In this document: piece by piece, positions 44,418 through 53,120 of the stretch
Numbering within the stretch: position 1 is the first letter of the stretch
Layout: each line of letters begins with the position of its first letter
Assembly: GCF_001543285.1 (NCBI RefSeq)
Contig: NZ_CP014164.1
Coordinates: 1,674,001 to 1,738,000, forward strand
Source: Aerococcus viridans
GTDB taxonomy: Bacteria > Bacillota > Bacilli > Lactobacillales > Aerococcaceae
Length of the DNA: 64,000 nt
Direction: 5' to 3'
Translations under genes and position numbers: made by a program
The notes under the pieces: generated by a model
Database searches by the model: none
What the model saw: the letters and a program-made list of their open reading frames with translations, nothing else
What the model was told of the DNA's origin: nothing

Positions 44418-44490
44418 CGATTCCGAGAAGATTTGAACTTCCGACACCTCGTTTAGGAAACGAGTGCTCTATCCCCTGAGCTACGGAACC
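44418..44490 (-). tRNA. tRNA-Arg(CCU)
   Basis: A complete 73-nt cloverleaf reads on the minus strand: acceptor GGTTCCG/CGGAATC, D-stem GCTC/GAGC, anticodon stem CTCGT/ACGAG with loop TTCCTAA (anticodon CCU), T-arm GGAAG-TTCAAAT-CTTCT and discriminator G. CCA is not encoded. It lies inside the polysaccharide operon, co-directional with it, and decodes the rare arginine codon AGG. Confidence 0.95.
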
Positions 44491-44501
44491 ATAATATAAG
44501 A

Positions 44502-44523
44502 GCTGTGACAATAAAATCACAGC
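44502..44523. repeat. GCTGTGACA-type extragenic hairpin
   Basis: GCTGTGA and TCACAGC flank an 8-nt loop between the asparagine-synthetase-like gene and the tRNA. The tail is only weakly T-rich. It resembles the hairpin at 50499-50526. Confidence 0.6.
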
Positions 44524-44537
44524 ACAAATTTGATAAA

Positions 44538-45974
44538 CTATCTACGCCAACCTTTAATATAATGCTTCAAATAAGAGCCGAAATAGTATATCCATTGATT
44601 ATCAGTAATACTTGAAAGTCTAGATTCATCCGGATTAACGGGTATTTCTAATAACTCTGGCCATTGCTTTTCAATTAACCCTTTATGAATAGCCTTTTTA
44701 AAGCGCTCACTGCGAGAAACGCCTAACCACAATTCTATCAGATAACGATTGTTGAAAATATATAAGGGATTACTAAAATAATCATAGTTTTGAGCATTGT
44801 TGGTAAACCAACGCCCCCATCTGTTTTCCCAAAAAAATAAATCATATATAGATACATTCTTCGAAGGTAGATAAGCTTTTAAATCATCTTTCCAAGACTT
44901 AATGGATGCTCTACTTTCATCTGAATAATTATGACTTTTAGTGACTAAATATGAAACTGATGCCAAACTATCCGGTAAATTTTGACCAAAATTGGACTTT
45001 GCTAAAGGTATAATATCGCCTGGTACAAATGAACGGTCATTTAACTCACTAGAGGCTAATGTATAAGCATTTTCAAGGATTCGAACATTTTGCATACCAG
45101 CTAAGTCGCTTGCAGCTTGGTTCAATTGCACTTCATCCAATTTTTTTCTAGATAAAACTTTATATTCGAAGTTGAATCGTTCACTCAACGCTTTGGGCAC
45201 TACAATATCTGCAGTATTTTCATCAAAATTTTCATGTGCAAATGTATAAGCCACTATATGTTCTGTATAATCCTTAAAGAAAGATAAGATTAAACGGCTA
45301 TCAAAACCTGAAGTTAATGGAATCGCAATTTTTTCTTTTCCCATTACTTCATCCAAAATACGGCCTATAATTTGGCTAGTTTGGTTTATCACCTCATCAA
45401 CACTTGTTTCGGGCAATTTTTGAATAGGAAAGTATCGTTTCGTTTGTTTAGCAGTCACGTCTAAGTAATGATTTGGCAAAACATTTTTTACGTTTTGGAG
45501 CATTGTTAAATCATTTGGCATAGGATGTTGTTGTTCCAAGGCACCCTTTTTAATCGCGATAGCCTGATCAGATACCTCTAAATTGAATACATCTCTCAGT
45601 AGAGACAAATTAGCTGATGCAGCAACTTCTTTGCCCTCTAAATAATAATTTACCGGAATACTGCCAGTCGCATCTGGTAAAACGAACAACTTATGGCCAA
45701 ATTGCGCTACAATAATAAACCTTCCAAGTAAGTATTTAGATGCTTCTATAAGAGAATCAATATCAGTTGATCCATTTAACTTTTCGACTAAGTCCTCCAA
45801 TGTTAGTTTTGTATCTTGAATATGAAGAACTTGCCCAAATAATAACACTTTTTGATGATTCTTTTTTGATATAGCCACTTCACTTTCATTTGTTTGAAAA
45901 TAGTAATTTTCAAATTTTATAGTGTGTTTAAAATTAGCTTGTGCTTCTTGGCTAAATAAGTACGTCGTTTCCAA
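44538..45974 (-). CDS. Asparagine-synthetase-like enzyme in a polysaccharide locus
   Basis: It starts with TTG, GGGAGG 7 nt upstream. The 478-residue protein has a glutaminase-like N-terminal half (RFIIVAQFGHKLFVLPDATGSIPVNYYLEG, residues ~90-120) and an AsnB ATP-pyrophosphatase half. The PP-loop is IPLTSGFDSRLILSFF (~218-233), followed by AYTFAHENFDENTADIVV and DIIPLAK. The nucleophile Cys2 of class II amidotransferases is absent (the chain begins Met-Glu-Thr-Thr), so it cannot use glutamine the usual way. It probably adenylates a carboxylate and adds free ammonia or another amine. Its place among glycosyltransferases suggests modification of a uronic acid or another polymer substituent. Confidence 0.82.
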   Translation of the reverse strand: METTYLFSQEAQANFKHTIKFENYYFQTNESEVAISKKNHQKVLLFGQVLHIQDTKLTLEDLVEKLNGSTDIDSLIEASKYLLGRFIIVAQFGHKLFVLPDATGSIPVNYYLEGKEVAASANLSLLRDVFNLEVSDQAIAIKKGALEQQHPMPNDLTMLQNVKNVLPNHYLDVTAKQTKRYFPIQKLPETSVDEVINQTSQIIGRILDEVMGKEKIAIPLTSGFDSRLILSFFKDYTEHIVAYTFAHENFDENTADIVVPKALSERFNFEYKVLSRKKLDEVQLNQAASDLAGMQNVRILENAYTLASSELNDRSFVPGDIIPLAKSNFGQNLPDSLASVSYLVTKSHNYSDESRASIKSWKDDLKAYLPSKNVSIYDLFFWENRWGRWFTNNAQNYDYFSNPLYIFNNRYLIELWLGVSRSERFKKAIHKGLIEKQWPELLEIPVNPDESRLSSITDNQWIYYFGSYLKHYIKGWRR

Positions 45975-46003
45975 TGATTGGCCTCCCGTTCTAGAAATAA
46001 CAA

Positions 46004-46765
46004 TTATAATCGACGCTTAATTGCATTTAATACATAGTTTACAAAGTAATAACTTGCTTTAGGTAAGGGTAACTGTTCAAGATTATAATAAGTATTCCAT
46101 GTACGTTTTAAAGCGCCAAAACGATCACTTGAAATTGACCCTTCAACTTGACGATACGAGTTCAAGGGTAATAATATACCATAAGCTGTTATATCATTTT
46201 CTCGCATGATTTTTAACCAGGTTGCTGTGTCTTGCCCTTTTCTCACTAACGGCATAGTGAAATTTCCAACAACATTACGATCAATCATCACCGTTGAACA
46301 AGCTATTGCAGTATTTTTTAATAATCCTTTATAGTTCAATGAAATAGGAACATTGGTTCTTTCCTTTAATACCTTACCATCCTCATCAATTAATCGAATA
46401 TCTGTATATGAAAAAGCAATTTCTCCTTTTTGCATAAAATTGATTTGGCGTAATAACTTTTCTGGTTCCCACACATCATCCGAGTCAATAAAGGCAATAT
46501 ATTGGCCAGTTGCTGCACTGATACCAGTATTCCTCGCAACAGCAGCCCCAGAATTTTCAAGAAGGTTAATTACTTTTATTCGGTCATCATGTTTAGCGTA
46601 GTCTTCGATTATTGCAAGACTATTATCTGTTGACTGATCATTTACCAATAATAATTCCCAGTGCTTATACTGTTGGTTTTGCACACTCTCAATAGTTTCG
46701 CTAATGAAGCGTTCAGCATTATAAACAGGTGTTATTATCGAAATTAAATTATTTTCGAATTCCAT
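46004..46765 (-). CDS. Glycosyltransferase family 2
   Basis: ATG 46763-46765 with AGGAG 8 nt upstream is preferred. The 253-residue GT-A enzyme has LISIITPVYNAERFISETI, LLVNDQSTDNSLAII, AAVARNTGISAATGQYIAFI and the DXD motif (DSDDVW). A C-terminal segment without transmembrane helices suggests a cytosolic or membrane-associated enzyme. It should add one sugar to the undecaprenyl-linked repeat unit; donor and acceptor are unknown. The sequence RTWNTYYNLEQLPLPKASYY near the end is common in capsule-locus GT2 enzymes. Second half of the operon after the Wzz-like gene. Confidence 0.9.
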   Translation of the reverse strand: MEFENNLISIITPVYNAERFISETIESVQNQQYKHWELLLVNDQSTDNSLAIIEDYAKHDDRIKVINLLENSGAAVARNTGISAATGQYIAFIDSDDVWEPEKLLRQINFMQKGEIAFSYTDIRLIDEDGKVLKERTNVPISLNYKGLLKNTAIACSTVMIDRNVVGNFTMPLVRKGQDTATWLKIMRENDITAYGILLPLNSYRQVEGSISSDRFGALKRTWNTYYNLEQLPLPKASYYFVNYVLNAIKRRL

Positions 46766-46776
46766 CACTATCTCTC

Positions 46777-47886
46777 CTATTTAAAATGGATAATTTTTAC
46801 ACGAGATTCATATAATTTACTTAAATCAAATTGTGCTTGATACCATTCTTTATCAGTTTTACCAGATTCGATAAAAATAATGATTTCCTCTGGTGTGTCA
46901 TCTGCTCCGTTTAATTGAGTCGCTACAGGTAGATATTTAGTCGATAAATCTTGAATGATTGTACTATCTGTATATTGTGCTAATGCAATACGTCGTTTTT
47001 CTTTAGGTATAATCAACCAATTATTTAACGCCTCTATATTAACGTTATCTGCAGACACAATAGTTTGGTAATCTTCAAGGTCCCAATTGTAGTCGTAAGC
47101 ATAAACAATCTTATTACTAAAGAAATGAGTAATGAATAAAATAACAGTTGATAAAATGAATCCTAATATTAAACCAATTACAGCATAAAAAATAAGTTGT
47201 GAATTAGATCCTTGAGGCGCTAATTCAGCCAGCACGTTACTCGTTGGTACCATTGGATTCTCTTCCAAAATTAAATCTTCACCAATATCTGGTTCACTAA
47301 GGATTACTAAGTCATAGTTACTTAGAAAAGGAACTTTATCCTCTTGAATATATTCATATATGGCTTCAGCAACGGCTAAATTTTCTTCTGGTGTTTGTCC
47401 TACTAGAACACGAATTGTAATTTCTTCAGTTGAACTATTACGAACTGAAGCAATACCACCACGGAAATCTTTAGATTTTTGCAAACCAACATTACTTTCA
47501 GCTTCAAGCGTCGGTGCTATATCTACTCCTGATGCCTGTTCAATTTCAGCTAGTACATCTGGACGAATTAAAAATTCATCAATAATAAAAGAGTTCGCTA
47601 AAGTCAAACCTTCATCATTTATACCAACAAAAGAAAATTCAGCAGGTTCTTGATCATAGACCTCCATTAAATGCTTGTAAGAAGCTTCAATTTCTTCTGG
47701 CTTAACATCTGCATTGGCACCAGTTTCTGTAGTAGCTGTTTCCATTGCCGAATTCTCAATATAATTGGTTAACAGTACTCTTGCGCCTATCGTCAATACC
47801 ATTACAACGACTGCACCAATCAAAATTTTTAAAATATTATCCTTTATAAATCGCCATAGCTCAGCGATAATCGTTAACAAACTCAT
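46777..47886 (-). CDS. Wzz-like polysaccharide co-polymerase with extra cytoplasmic domain
   Basis: The 369-residue protein has an N-terminal helix (ILKILIGAVVVMVLTIGARV, ~residues 17-36), an extracellular domain of about 190 residues and a second helix (LIFYAVIGLILGFILSTVIL, ~232-251). A C-terminal cytoplasmic domain of about 110 residues follows. That domain has a RecA-like flavour (IIIFIESGKTDKEWYQAQFD) but no Walker motif, so it may be a degenerate kinase partner. The start overlaps the polymerase stop by 4 bp (ATGA). It probably sets chain length for this locus independently of CpsC. Confidence 0.8.
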   Translation of the reverse strand: MSLLTIIAELWRFIKDNILKILIGAVVVMVLTIGARVLLTNYIENSAMETATTETGANADVKPEEIEASYKHLMEVYDQEPAEFSFVGINDEGLTLANSFIIDEFLIRPDVLAEIEQASGVDIAPTLEAESNVGLQKSKDFRGGIASVRNSSTEEITIRVLVGQTPEENLAVAEAIYEYIQEDKVPFLSNYDLVILSEPDIGEDLILEENPMVPTSNVLAELAPQGSNSQLIFYAVIGLILGFILSTVILFITHFFSNKIVYAYDYNWDLEDYQTIVSADNVNIEALNNWLIIPKEKRRIALAQYTDSTIIQDLSTKYLPVATQLNGADDTPEEIIIFIESGKTDKEWYQAQFDLSKLYESRVKIIHFK

Positions 47887-49169
47887 TTATCTAACCCTCT
47901 TTTTTTGTTGACTTGCTTCTCCATGATACCAATGTACGCGATAATTAAGCCAAAGAATATCCAATGCCATTCAATTAACATATTATTGGCACTTGTAATA
48001 CTAGCACCTATAAAAATGATTAAAAATGTAATGATAGCATTCATCACATTTCGCTGATTCTTCGTAACTCCTTTTCTTAAATTGAACAAACGGTAAATCA
48101 TTAACCCGTACCCTACTACATAGGCTATGAATACAAAAACACCATATCCGACTAAAATTTCAAACCACCAATTATGAATATTAAACACATTTCTAGTTGG
48201 CAAAGTACCAAATGTTTGCATCCATACTTCTATGTTACCAGCACCAACACCTAATCCAAACGTTCTACCAAAATAGGTTAACCCGTTCCGCAACATATTT
48301 ATTCTAGCAGTATCACCAGAAAGATAAGGTCTAGGTAAAATATAAATATATTTCATAATTGTGTCTTGTACCAGAGGTACGAAAGCAATTGCTAAAGCCA
48401 ATAACGCTAATACAATGACAATGATTTTTTTTATCCAATTTCTCTTTACATTCCAGCGGATTTTGAGGGCAAAGTAAATAACAAAAAAGGCCATCGCCAT
48501 CAATAAACTCATTCTGGAACCTGATTGATAGATTAATAACGTCGCTAATATCATACAAAATAAAGTTAATAATCTTTTCAGATTATTTCTAGTTGTATTC
48601 AATAGAATTAAATTGACCGGAAAAGCAGCTAATAGCATTGTTGCATAGTCATTTTGATTGGCAAAAAATGTAATCGGCATCCGTGTCCACGGTTGAGTTG
48701 CAAAAGTTGAATATTTGTCTAACTTTCCTACATCAGCTAATAAATAGGTATTAGTTAAAACCTCAAACAATCCCCATAAGCTCAAGAATGTTAACATGAC
48801 CCAAACCGTTTTAATTAAGATACGCCACTGAAAATAATCTTTGGTCCAGAGGAAAATGCCTATAACACTTGACACGCCTAACGTAAGCAATACCATCGTC
48901 TGTAACCATGCGCCAATACTCATCGCCCATAAAATGGAGCAAAGAGCCCATAGCCACCAAAATATAAACACGCCAACCATGAACGTTGCAGTTGAGTTTG
49001 TGTTAATTTTAAAGGCTCTTCGGTTTTTAAAAATAGTAAAAATAATAATTGGGATAATAAGTAGTGAAAAAATTCGATAAAGAGATATTTGCCCAACCGG
49101 TAGAGAGACGGCCAATAAATTTGAGCCTAAAAATACACTAGATACTAAAATAACTAAATAAAATAACAA
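47883..49169 (-). CDS. O-antigen ligase/polymerase family protein (Wzy-like)
   Basis: The likely start is TTG 49167-49169 (GGAGGGG 4 nt upstream); an in-frame GTG at 49184 overlaps the binding site. The ~428-residue protein has about ten transmembrane helices and a large outer loop (residues ~265-330) with DTARINMLRNGLTYFGRTFG and NIHNWWFEILVGYG. The HNxxxExL-type motif is typical of O-antigen ligase/polymerase (Wzy_C). It should link repeat units outside the membrane. Placed after the first transferase and translationally coupled to the Wzz-like gene. Confidence 0.87.
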   Translation of the reverse strand: MLFYLVILVSSVFLGSNLLAVSLPVGQISLYRIFSLLIIPIIIFTIFKNRRAFKINTNSTATFMVGVFIFWWLWALCSILWAMSIGAWLQTMVLLTLGVSSVIGIFLWTKDYFQWRILIKTVWVMLTFLSLWGLFEVLTNTYLLADVGKLDKYSTFATQPWTRMPITFFANQNDYATMLLAAFPVNLILLNTTRNNLKRLLTLFCMILATLLIYQSGSRMSLLMAMAFFVIYFALKIRWNVKRNWIKKIIVIVLALLALAIAFVPLVQDTIMKYIYILPRPYLSGDTARINMLRNGLTYFGRTFGLGVGAGNIEVWMQTFGTLPTRNVFNIHNWWFEILVGYGVFVFIAYVVGYGLMIYRLFNLRKGVTKNQRNVMNAIITFLIIFIGASITSANNMLIEWHWIFFGLIIAYIGIMEKQVNKKRGLDK

Positions 49170-49220
49170 TTGGCCCCTCCTCACAACATTCTTTTTTGAT
49201 AATTTCTTTTGGTAATTGAG

Positions 49221-50390
49221 TTAAATTTGAAAAGCATTGATTTTTCCTGTGAAATAATCGACGTATAGTTTAGCTGACGCCTCATTACTAAAGCCCTTTT
49301 CTTTAATTGCATTAATTCTCGCTTGAACATTGGGAACTGGTTGTTGACTCATTTTGACCAAGGTATCAACCCATTCAGAAATAGGCGTATCTAAACTCAC
49401 TTGTTCAACTAAGTCAAGGCCTAAATCTACCTCTGAAGTAATAGCTTTTGACATTACTGTTGATACACCAGCACCTTGCACCTCAACAACCGTTGTTGGC
49501 AAACCTTCAGAAAACGAAGGCAACAGTAGAACATCTAGTGCAGGATAGTATTCTGAAATAGGGTTTATTCGACCAGTAAATGTAATAAAGCTTTCTAGAC
49601 CTTGTGCCTTTACAATTTCCTTTAATGACGACTCAAGATGTCCTGCTCCTGTTACTAGAATTTTCGCATTTATTTGCTTGTCCTTGATATATTTGGCAAT
49701 CTCTAATGTTTTTTCGTGGTTTTTAACAGGTACTAATCGACCGACATGTCCGATGAGGATCGTATCATCAGAAATGCCAAAGTCACTTCTTCCTTTTTCA
49801 CGTACCTGCTGAAAATTTTCTTCAGAATGATTATACTCTTCAACATCGATTGAATTTGGAATGACCATTGCATTATTCAAGCTAGTTTTTGGTCCATAAA
49901 CTGATTTAATGGCAATACGACCACACCCAACAGCAGCTGTCGAAAGTTTAGTATTAATAGTTTGTTCCATTTTAAACATCAACTGATCTTTTACACTTTT
50001 AACTTTATAATCATTGGCATGATGTGCATGGATATAAAAACGTTTAACACCATAATTGCGTGCTATTTTATAGTAAGGTATTGCACGATAACCTTCAACA
50101 TGACAATGCACTAAATCATATTTATTTTCTTCAAAAGGTTTACAGAATGTCTTAGAAAATGATTTGTAGCCTTCTTTTTTTGGATTTATTAGTTGATAAA
50201 TTTTACCACCAGTAGCTTGAATAGCTGTTTCAAATTCCTTACTACATTCATCATAAGTCGCTATATCAAATGTGATACCATATTTAGGCATTAATTTTGC
50301 CTTATTCAATATAAAGGAAGAAATTCCTCCCCCAAAACTCCCCATCACATGCAGTATACGTAAATGTTTATTATCTTCAGTCACTTGCAT
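49221..50390 (-). CDS. Glycosyltransferase family 4
   Basis: The 389-residue GT-B enzyme begins LRILHVMGSFGGGISSFILN and has a nucleotide-binding half with IGHVGRLVPVKNHEKTLEIA and ILVTGAGHLESSLKEI. The EX7E-like signature lies in LLLPSFSEGLPTTVVEVQGAG (residues ~300-320). It is similar to EpsF-type transferases of Bacillus and lactic acid bacteria. It is the first gene of the leftward operon, with GAGGAG 9 nt before the ATG and a promoter at 50451-50479. Confidence 0.9.
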   Translation of the reverse strand: MQVTEDNKHLRILHVMGSFGGGISSFILNKAKLMPKYGITFDIATYDECSKEFETAIQATGGKIYQLINPKKEGYKSFSKTFCKPFEENKYDLVHCHVEGYRAIPYYKIARNYGVKRFYIHAHHANDYKVKSVKDQLMFKMEQTINTKLSTAAVGCGRIAIKSVYGPKTSLNNAMVIPNSIDVEEYNHSEENFQQVREKGRSDFGISDDTILIGHVGRLVPVKNHEKTLEIAKYIKDKQINAKILVTGAGHLESSLKEIVKAQGLESFITFTGRINPISEYYPALDVLLLPSFSEGLPTTVVEVQGAGVSTVMSKAITSEVDLGLDLVEQVSLDTPISEWVDTLVKMSQQPVPNVQARINAIKEKGFSNEASAKLYVDYFTGKINAFQI

Positions 50391-50450
50391 CTTCTACTAC
50401 TCCTCACTAACATATCTGCATAAATGTATAACATTTATTAAATCCGTACA

Positions 50451-50479
50451 ATTATACTATAAACTTGTAGCATTCTCAT
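50451..50479 (-). promoter_or_regulatory. Promoter of the main polysaccharide operon
   Basis: On the minus strand ATGAGA (50479-50474), a 17-bp spacer and a perfect TATAAT (50456-50451). Confidence 0.65.
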
Positions 50480-50498
50480 TTATAGAGTAATAAATAAT

Positions 50499-50526
50499 GA
50501 GGCTGTGACAAGCGTATCACAGCCTC
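50499..50526. repeat. GGCTGTGACA-type hairpin, possible ugd terminator
   Basis: GAGGCTGTGA and TCACAGCCTC form a perfect 10-bp stem with an 8-nt loop. It lies after ugd and before the operon promoter. The tail is only moderately T-rich. Confidence 0.7.
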
Positions 50527-50622
50527 GTATTTGTCTAATAAATATTGGGTTATTAGTCCCCTAAAAACATACTCATTTTAAATAAATAAACAGATAAATA
50601 AGTTCAATCTTTCTGACTTCAC

Positions 50623-51789
50623 TTAATTTTCATTGTATACATCACGAGTATAAACCTTTTCAGAAATATCTTTCAACTCTTCATTCATGCGATTTGTAAT
50701 CACAACATCTGAATCATTTTTAAATGTTTCAAGATCATTGACTACTTTAAATTCTCCGTAAGTATCACCTGTCCAAGTTGGTTCAAAAATAATGATTTCA
50801 ATACCCTTAGCTACTAATTGATTCATGATATCTAGAACTGCCGATTCACGGAAGTTATCCGAAGATGATTTCATTGTTAATCTGTAAATACCAACAGTTT
50901 TAGGATTTTTAGCTGCAACTGTATCTGCGACAAAATGTTTGCGTGTTTTGTTTGCTTCTACAATAGCTGAAATAATATTATTTGGTACACCTTCAAAGTT
51001 TGCACGCAATTGTTTCGTATCTTTTGGTAAGCAGTATCCACCATACCCAAATGATGGGTTGTTGTAGTGTGTACCAATACGTGGGTCTAATGAAATACCA
51101 TCAATGATAGATTGGCTATTCAAACCTTTCATTTGTGCATAAGTATCTAATTCATTAAAGAATGATACACGCATGGCTAAATATGTATTTGCAAATAATT
51201 TAACGGCTTCAGCTTCAGTTGGTTCCATAAACAAGATATCGATATCTTCTTTTTCAGCACCTTCAGCTAATAAGTTAGCAAATTGTTTCGCTTCATCCGT
51301 GTGGTCCCCAACAATAATACGAGAAGGATTTAAATTATCGTATAAGGCTTGTCCTTCACGTAAGAACTCTGGTGAGAATAGGATACGGTCTGTACCTTTA
51401 GCTTGACGCATTTCTTGGGTAAACCCAACTGGAATTGTAGATTTAATAATAATTGGCGCTTTAGTGTCTTGCAATAAGACATCGTCAATTACACCTTCAA
51501 CTGTTGATGTATCAAATGAGTTTGTTGTTTCATCGTAATTAGTTGGTGTTGCAACAATAACAAAATCAGCATCTTTATAAGCATCGTCTTTATCAGAAGT
51601 TGCTCGTAAGTTTAAAGGTTTTGTTGCTAAGTATTGCTCAATTTCTTTATCAGCAATATGAGCTTGTTTATTATTTAACATGTCTACAATTATAGGGTTC
51701 ACTTCTAATGCTACTACCTCATTGTTTTGTGCTAGTAAGATGGCATTTGCCAATCCTACATATCCCGCTCCCACTACCGTTATCTTCAT
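50623..51789 (-). CDS. ugd: UDP-glucose 6-dehydrogenase
   Basis: The 388-residue enzyme oxidises UDP-glucose to UDP-glucuronate with two NAD+. It has an N-terminal Rossmann motif (ITVVGAGYVGLANAILLAQN), DFVIVATPTNYDE, LFSPEFLREGQALYD and the catalytic cysteine in SFGYGGYCLPKDTKQL (~residue 255). Its short length matches streptococcal HasB/Cap3A-type enzymes. Its presence implies that the polysaccharide contains glucuronate or a derivative, a possible substrate for the asparagine-synthetase-like enzyme. AGGAGG lies 8 nt before the ATG. It has its own extended -10 (51870-51875). Confidence 0.94.
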   Translation of the reverse strand: MKITVVGAGYVGLANAILLAQNNEVVALEVNPIIVDMLNNKQAHIADKEIEQYLATKPLNLRATSDKDDAYKDADFVIVATPTNYDETTNSFDTSTVEGVIDDVLLQDTKAPIIIKSTIPVGFTQEMRQAKGTDRILFSPEFLREGQALYDNLNPSRIIVGDHTDEAKQFANLLAEGAEKEDIDILFMEPTEAEAVKLFANTYLAMRVSFFNELDTYAQMKGLNSQSIIDGISLDPRIGTHYNNPSFGYGGYCLPKDTKQLRANFEGVPNNIISAIVEANKTRKHFVADTVAAKNPKTVGIYRLTMKSSSDNFRESAVLDIMNQLVAKGIEIIIFEPTWTGDTYGEFKVVNDLETFKNDSDVVITNRMNEELKDISEKVYTRDVYNEN

Positions 51790-51869
51790 TCAAATTGCCT
51801 CCTGTGTATGGATATATTTAATTTTTTTCATATTCCATTGTAACACTTGTCGTTAATGCTTTGAAATAA

Positions 51870-51878
51870 ATTATACCA
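51870..51878 (-). promoter_or_regulatory. Extended -10 promoter of ugd
   Basis: On the minus strand TG, one base, then TATAAT (51875-51870). No good -35. Confidence 0.55.
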
Positions 51879-51961
51879 TACCTATACTTGACCAATATTT
51901 AAAAAAAAATTAAATAACCTTTTGGTATACTAGATATAGCATAAATTGAGGAGTATTACCC

Positions 51962-53077
51962 ATGAAAATCTTACATACTTGTTCTTACTATTCAACTTCA
52001 CCCTTGTTTCAGCAACTATTTGATCGTCAAGTAGCTGACGGACATGATATTGATGTATACGTCCCTATCTCAAATCAATTTCCTGAAGAACGGATTGCTT
52101 CTAAAGCGTCATATGCTCAAACTGTCCGTGTCTTCAACCAAATCGAGCGATTTTTCTACTTCTATAAGCAAAACAAAATCTATCAAGATTTAAAAAGCCG
52201 CTATAAAACGGGCGAATACGACTTAATTCACGCCCATTCCCTATTTACCAACGGCTATATGGCCTACCAAATTCATAAAGAATATGGTACCCCCTATGTA
52301 GTAGCCGTGAGAAGTAATGAAGTTGCTGATTTCTTTAGAAAAGCAATTTGGCTAAGACCTATTGGCTTAAATATCTTGAAACATGCTAGTCAGATTGTTT
52401 TTATCTCACAAAATAATTTTGAGAATACCTTTGAAAAATATATTCCCAAAAAGCTCAAAAAAGAATTACTAGCAAAAACTTTGGTCTTGCCAAACGGTAT
52501 CGATCAGTTCTGGCATGAACATGCCTTTGAAAATCGCCAAGGGACTTTAAACGAGCCATTAAAAATTGTTGCGACCGCAAAAGTTCAAAAGGCTAAAAAC
52601 CTACTTACTTTAGCAGACTATGTCGCTACCTATAACCAGGATGTAGCGCCAGCTGAGTTACACATCATTGGCCCTAATTGGGACCAGGGTATTTTTGACG
52701 AATTAATTGAAAAACCATATGTGAATTACCACGGGCCAATGGATAAAAATCAATTAATTGCTTTTTACCGAACGGCAGATATCTTTGCCCTACTGTCTTC
52801 TCCAGAAACCTTTGGATTGGTTTATGTTGAAGCGATGAGCCAAGCTTTACCAGTAATTTACACAAAAGGCGAAGGGTTTGATGGTTTCTTCCCCAATAAA
52901 AGAGTTGGTGTTTCGGTAGATCGATTTGATATCGCTGCCTTTAAAGATGCTGTCGACTACATCAAAAAGTACTATCCAGAAATTTCTAAAAATGCATTAA
53001 AAGAATCCAAAAAATTCCAATGGGATGATATTCATCAAGACTACATCGATATCTATAATAGAATATTACAAAACTAA
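51962..53077 (+). CDS. Glycosyltransferase family 4
   Basis: This 371-residue GT-B enzyme is the only rightward gene in the polysaccharide region. It begins ILHTCSYYSTSPLFQQLFDRQV and shows DLIHAHSLFTNGYMAYQI, a nucleotide-sugar half with PLKIVATAKVQKAKNLLTL and the acidic signature LLSSPETFGLVYVEAMSQALP (residues ~283-303). It is closest in feel to transferases of capsule or teichoic-acid side chains. Donor and acceptor are unknown. GAGGAG lies 8 nt before the ATG. It is divergent from ugd. Confidence 0.9.
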   Translation: MKILHTCSYYSTSPLFQQLFDRQVADGHDIDVYVPISNQFPEERIASKASYAQTVRVFNQIERFFYFYKQNKIYQDLKSRYKTGEYDLIHAHSLFTNGYMAYQIHKEYGTPYVVAVRSNEVADFFRKAIWLRPIGLNILKHASQIVFISQNNFENTFEKYIPKKLKKELLAKTLVLPNGIDQFWHEHAFENRQGTLNEPLKIVATAKVQKAKNLLTLADYVATYNQDVAPAELHIIGPNWDQGIFDELIEKPYVNYHGPMDKNQLIAFYRTADIFALLSSPETFGLVYVEAMSQALPVIYTKGEGFDGFFPNKRVGVSVDRFDIAAFKDAVDYIKKYYPEISKNALKESKKFQWDDIHQDYIDIYNRILQN

Positions 53078-53080
53078 AAA

Positions 53081-53117
53081 AATGTGCGTTGGTTGATAGC
53101 CAACGCACATTTTTCTT
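53081..53117. terminator. Bidirectional intrinsic terminator
   Basis: AAATGTGCGTTGG and CCAACGCACATTT form a perfect 13-bp stem with A/T tails on both sides, between convergent genes. Confidence 0.9.
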
Positions 53118-53120
53118 TAT

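Noticed and set aside
44418..44490. Integrated element using tRNA-Arg as attachment site
   Set aside because: No integrase gene and no direct repeat of the tRNA 3' end seen in the surrounding sequence.
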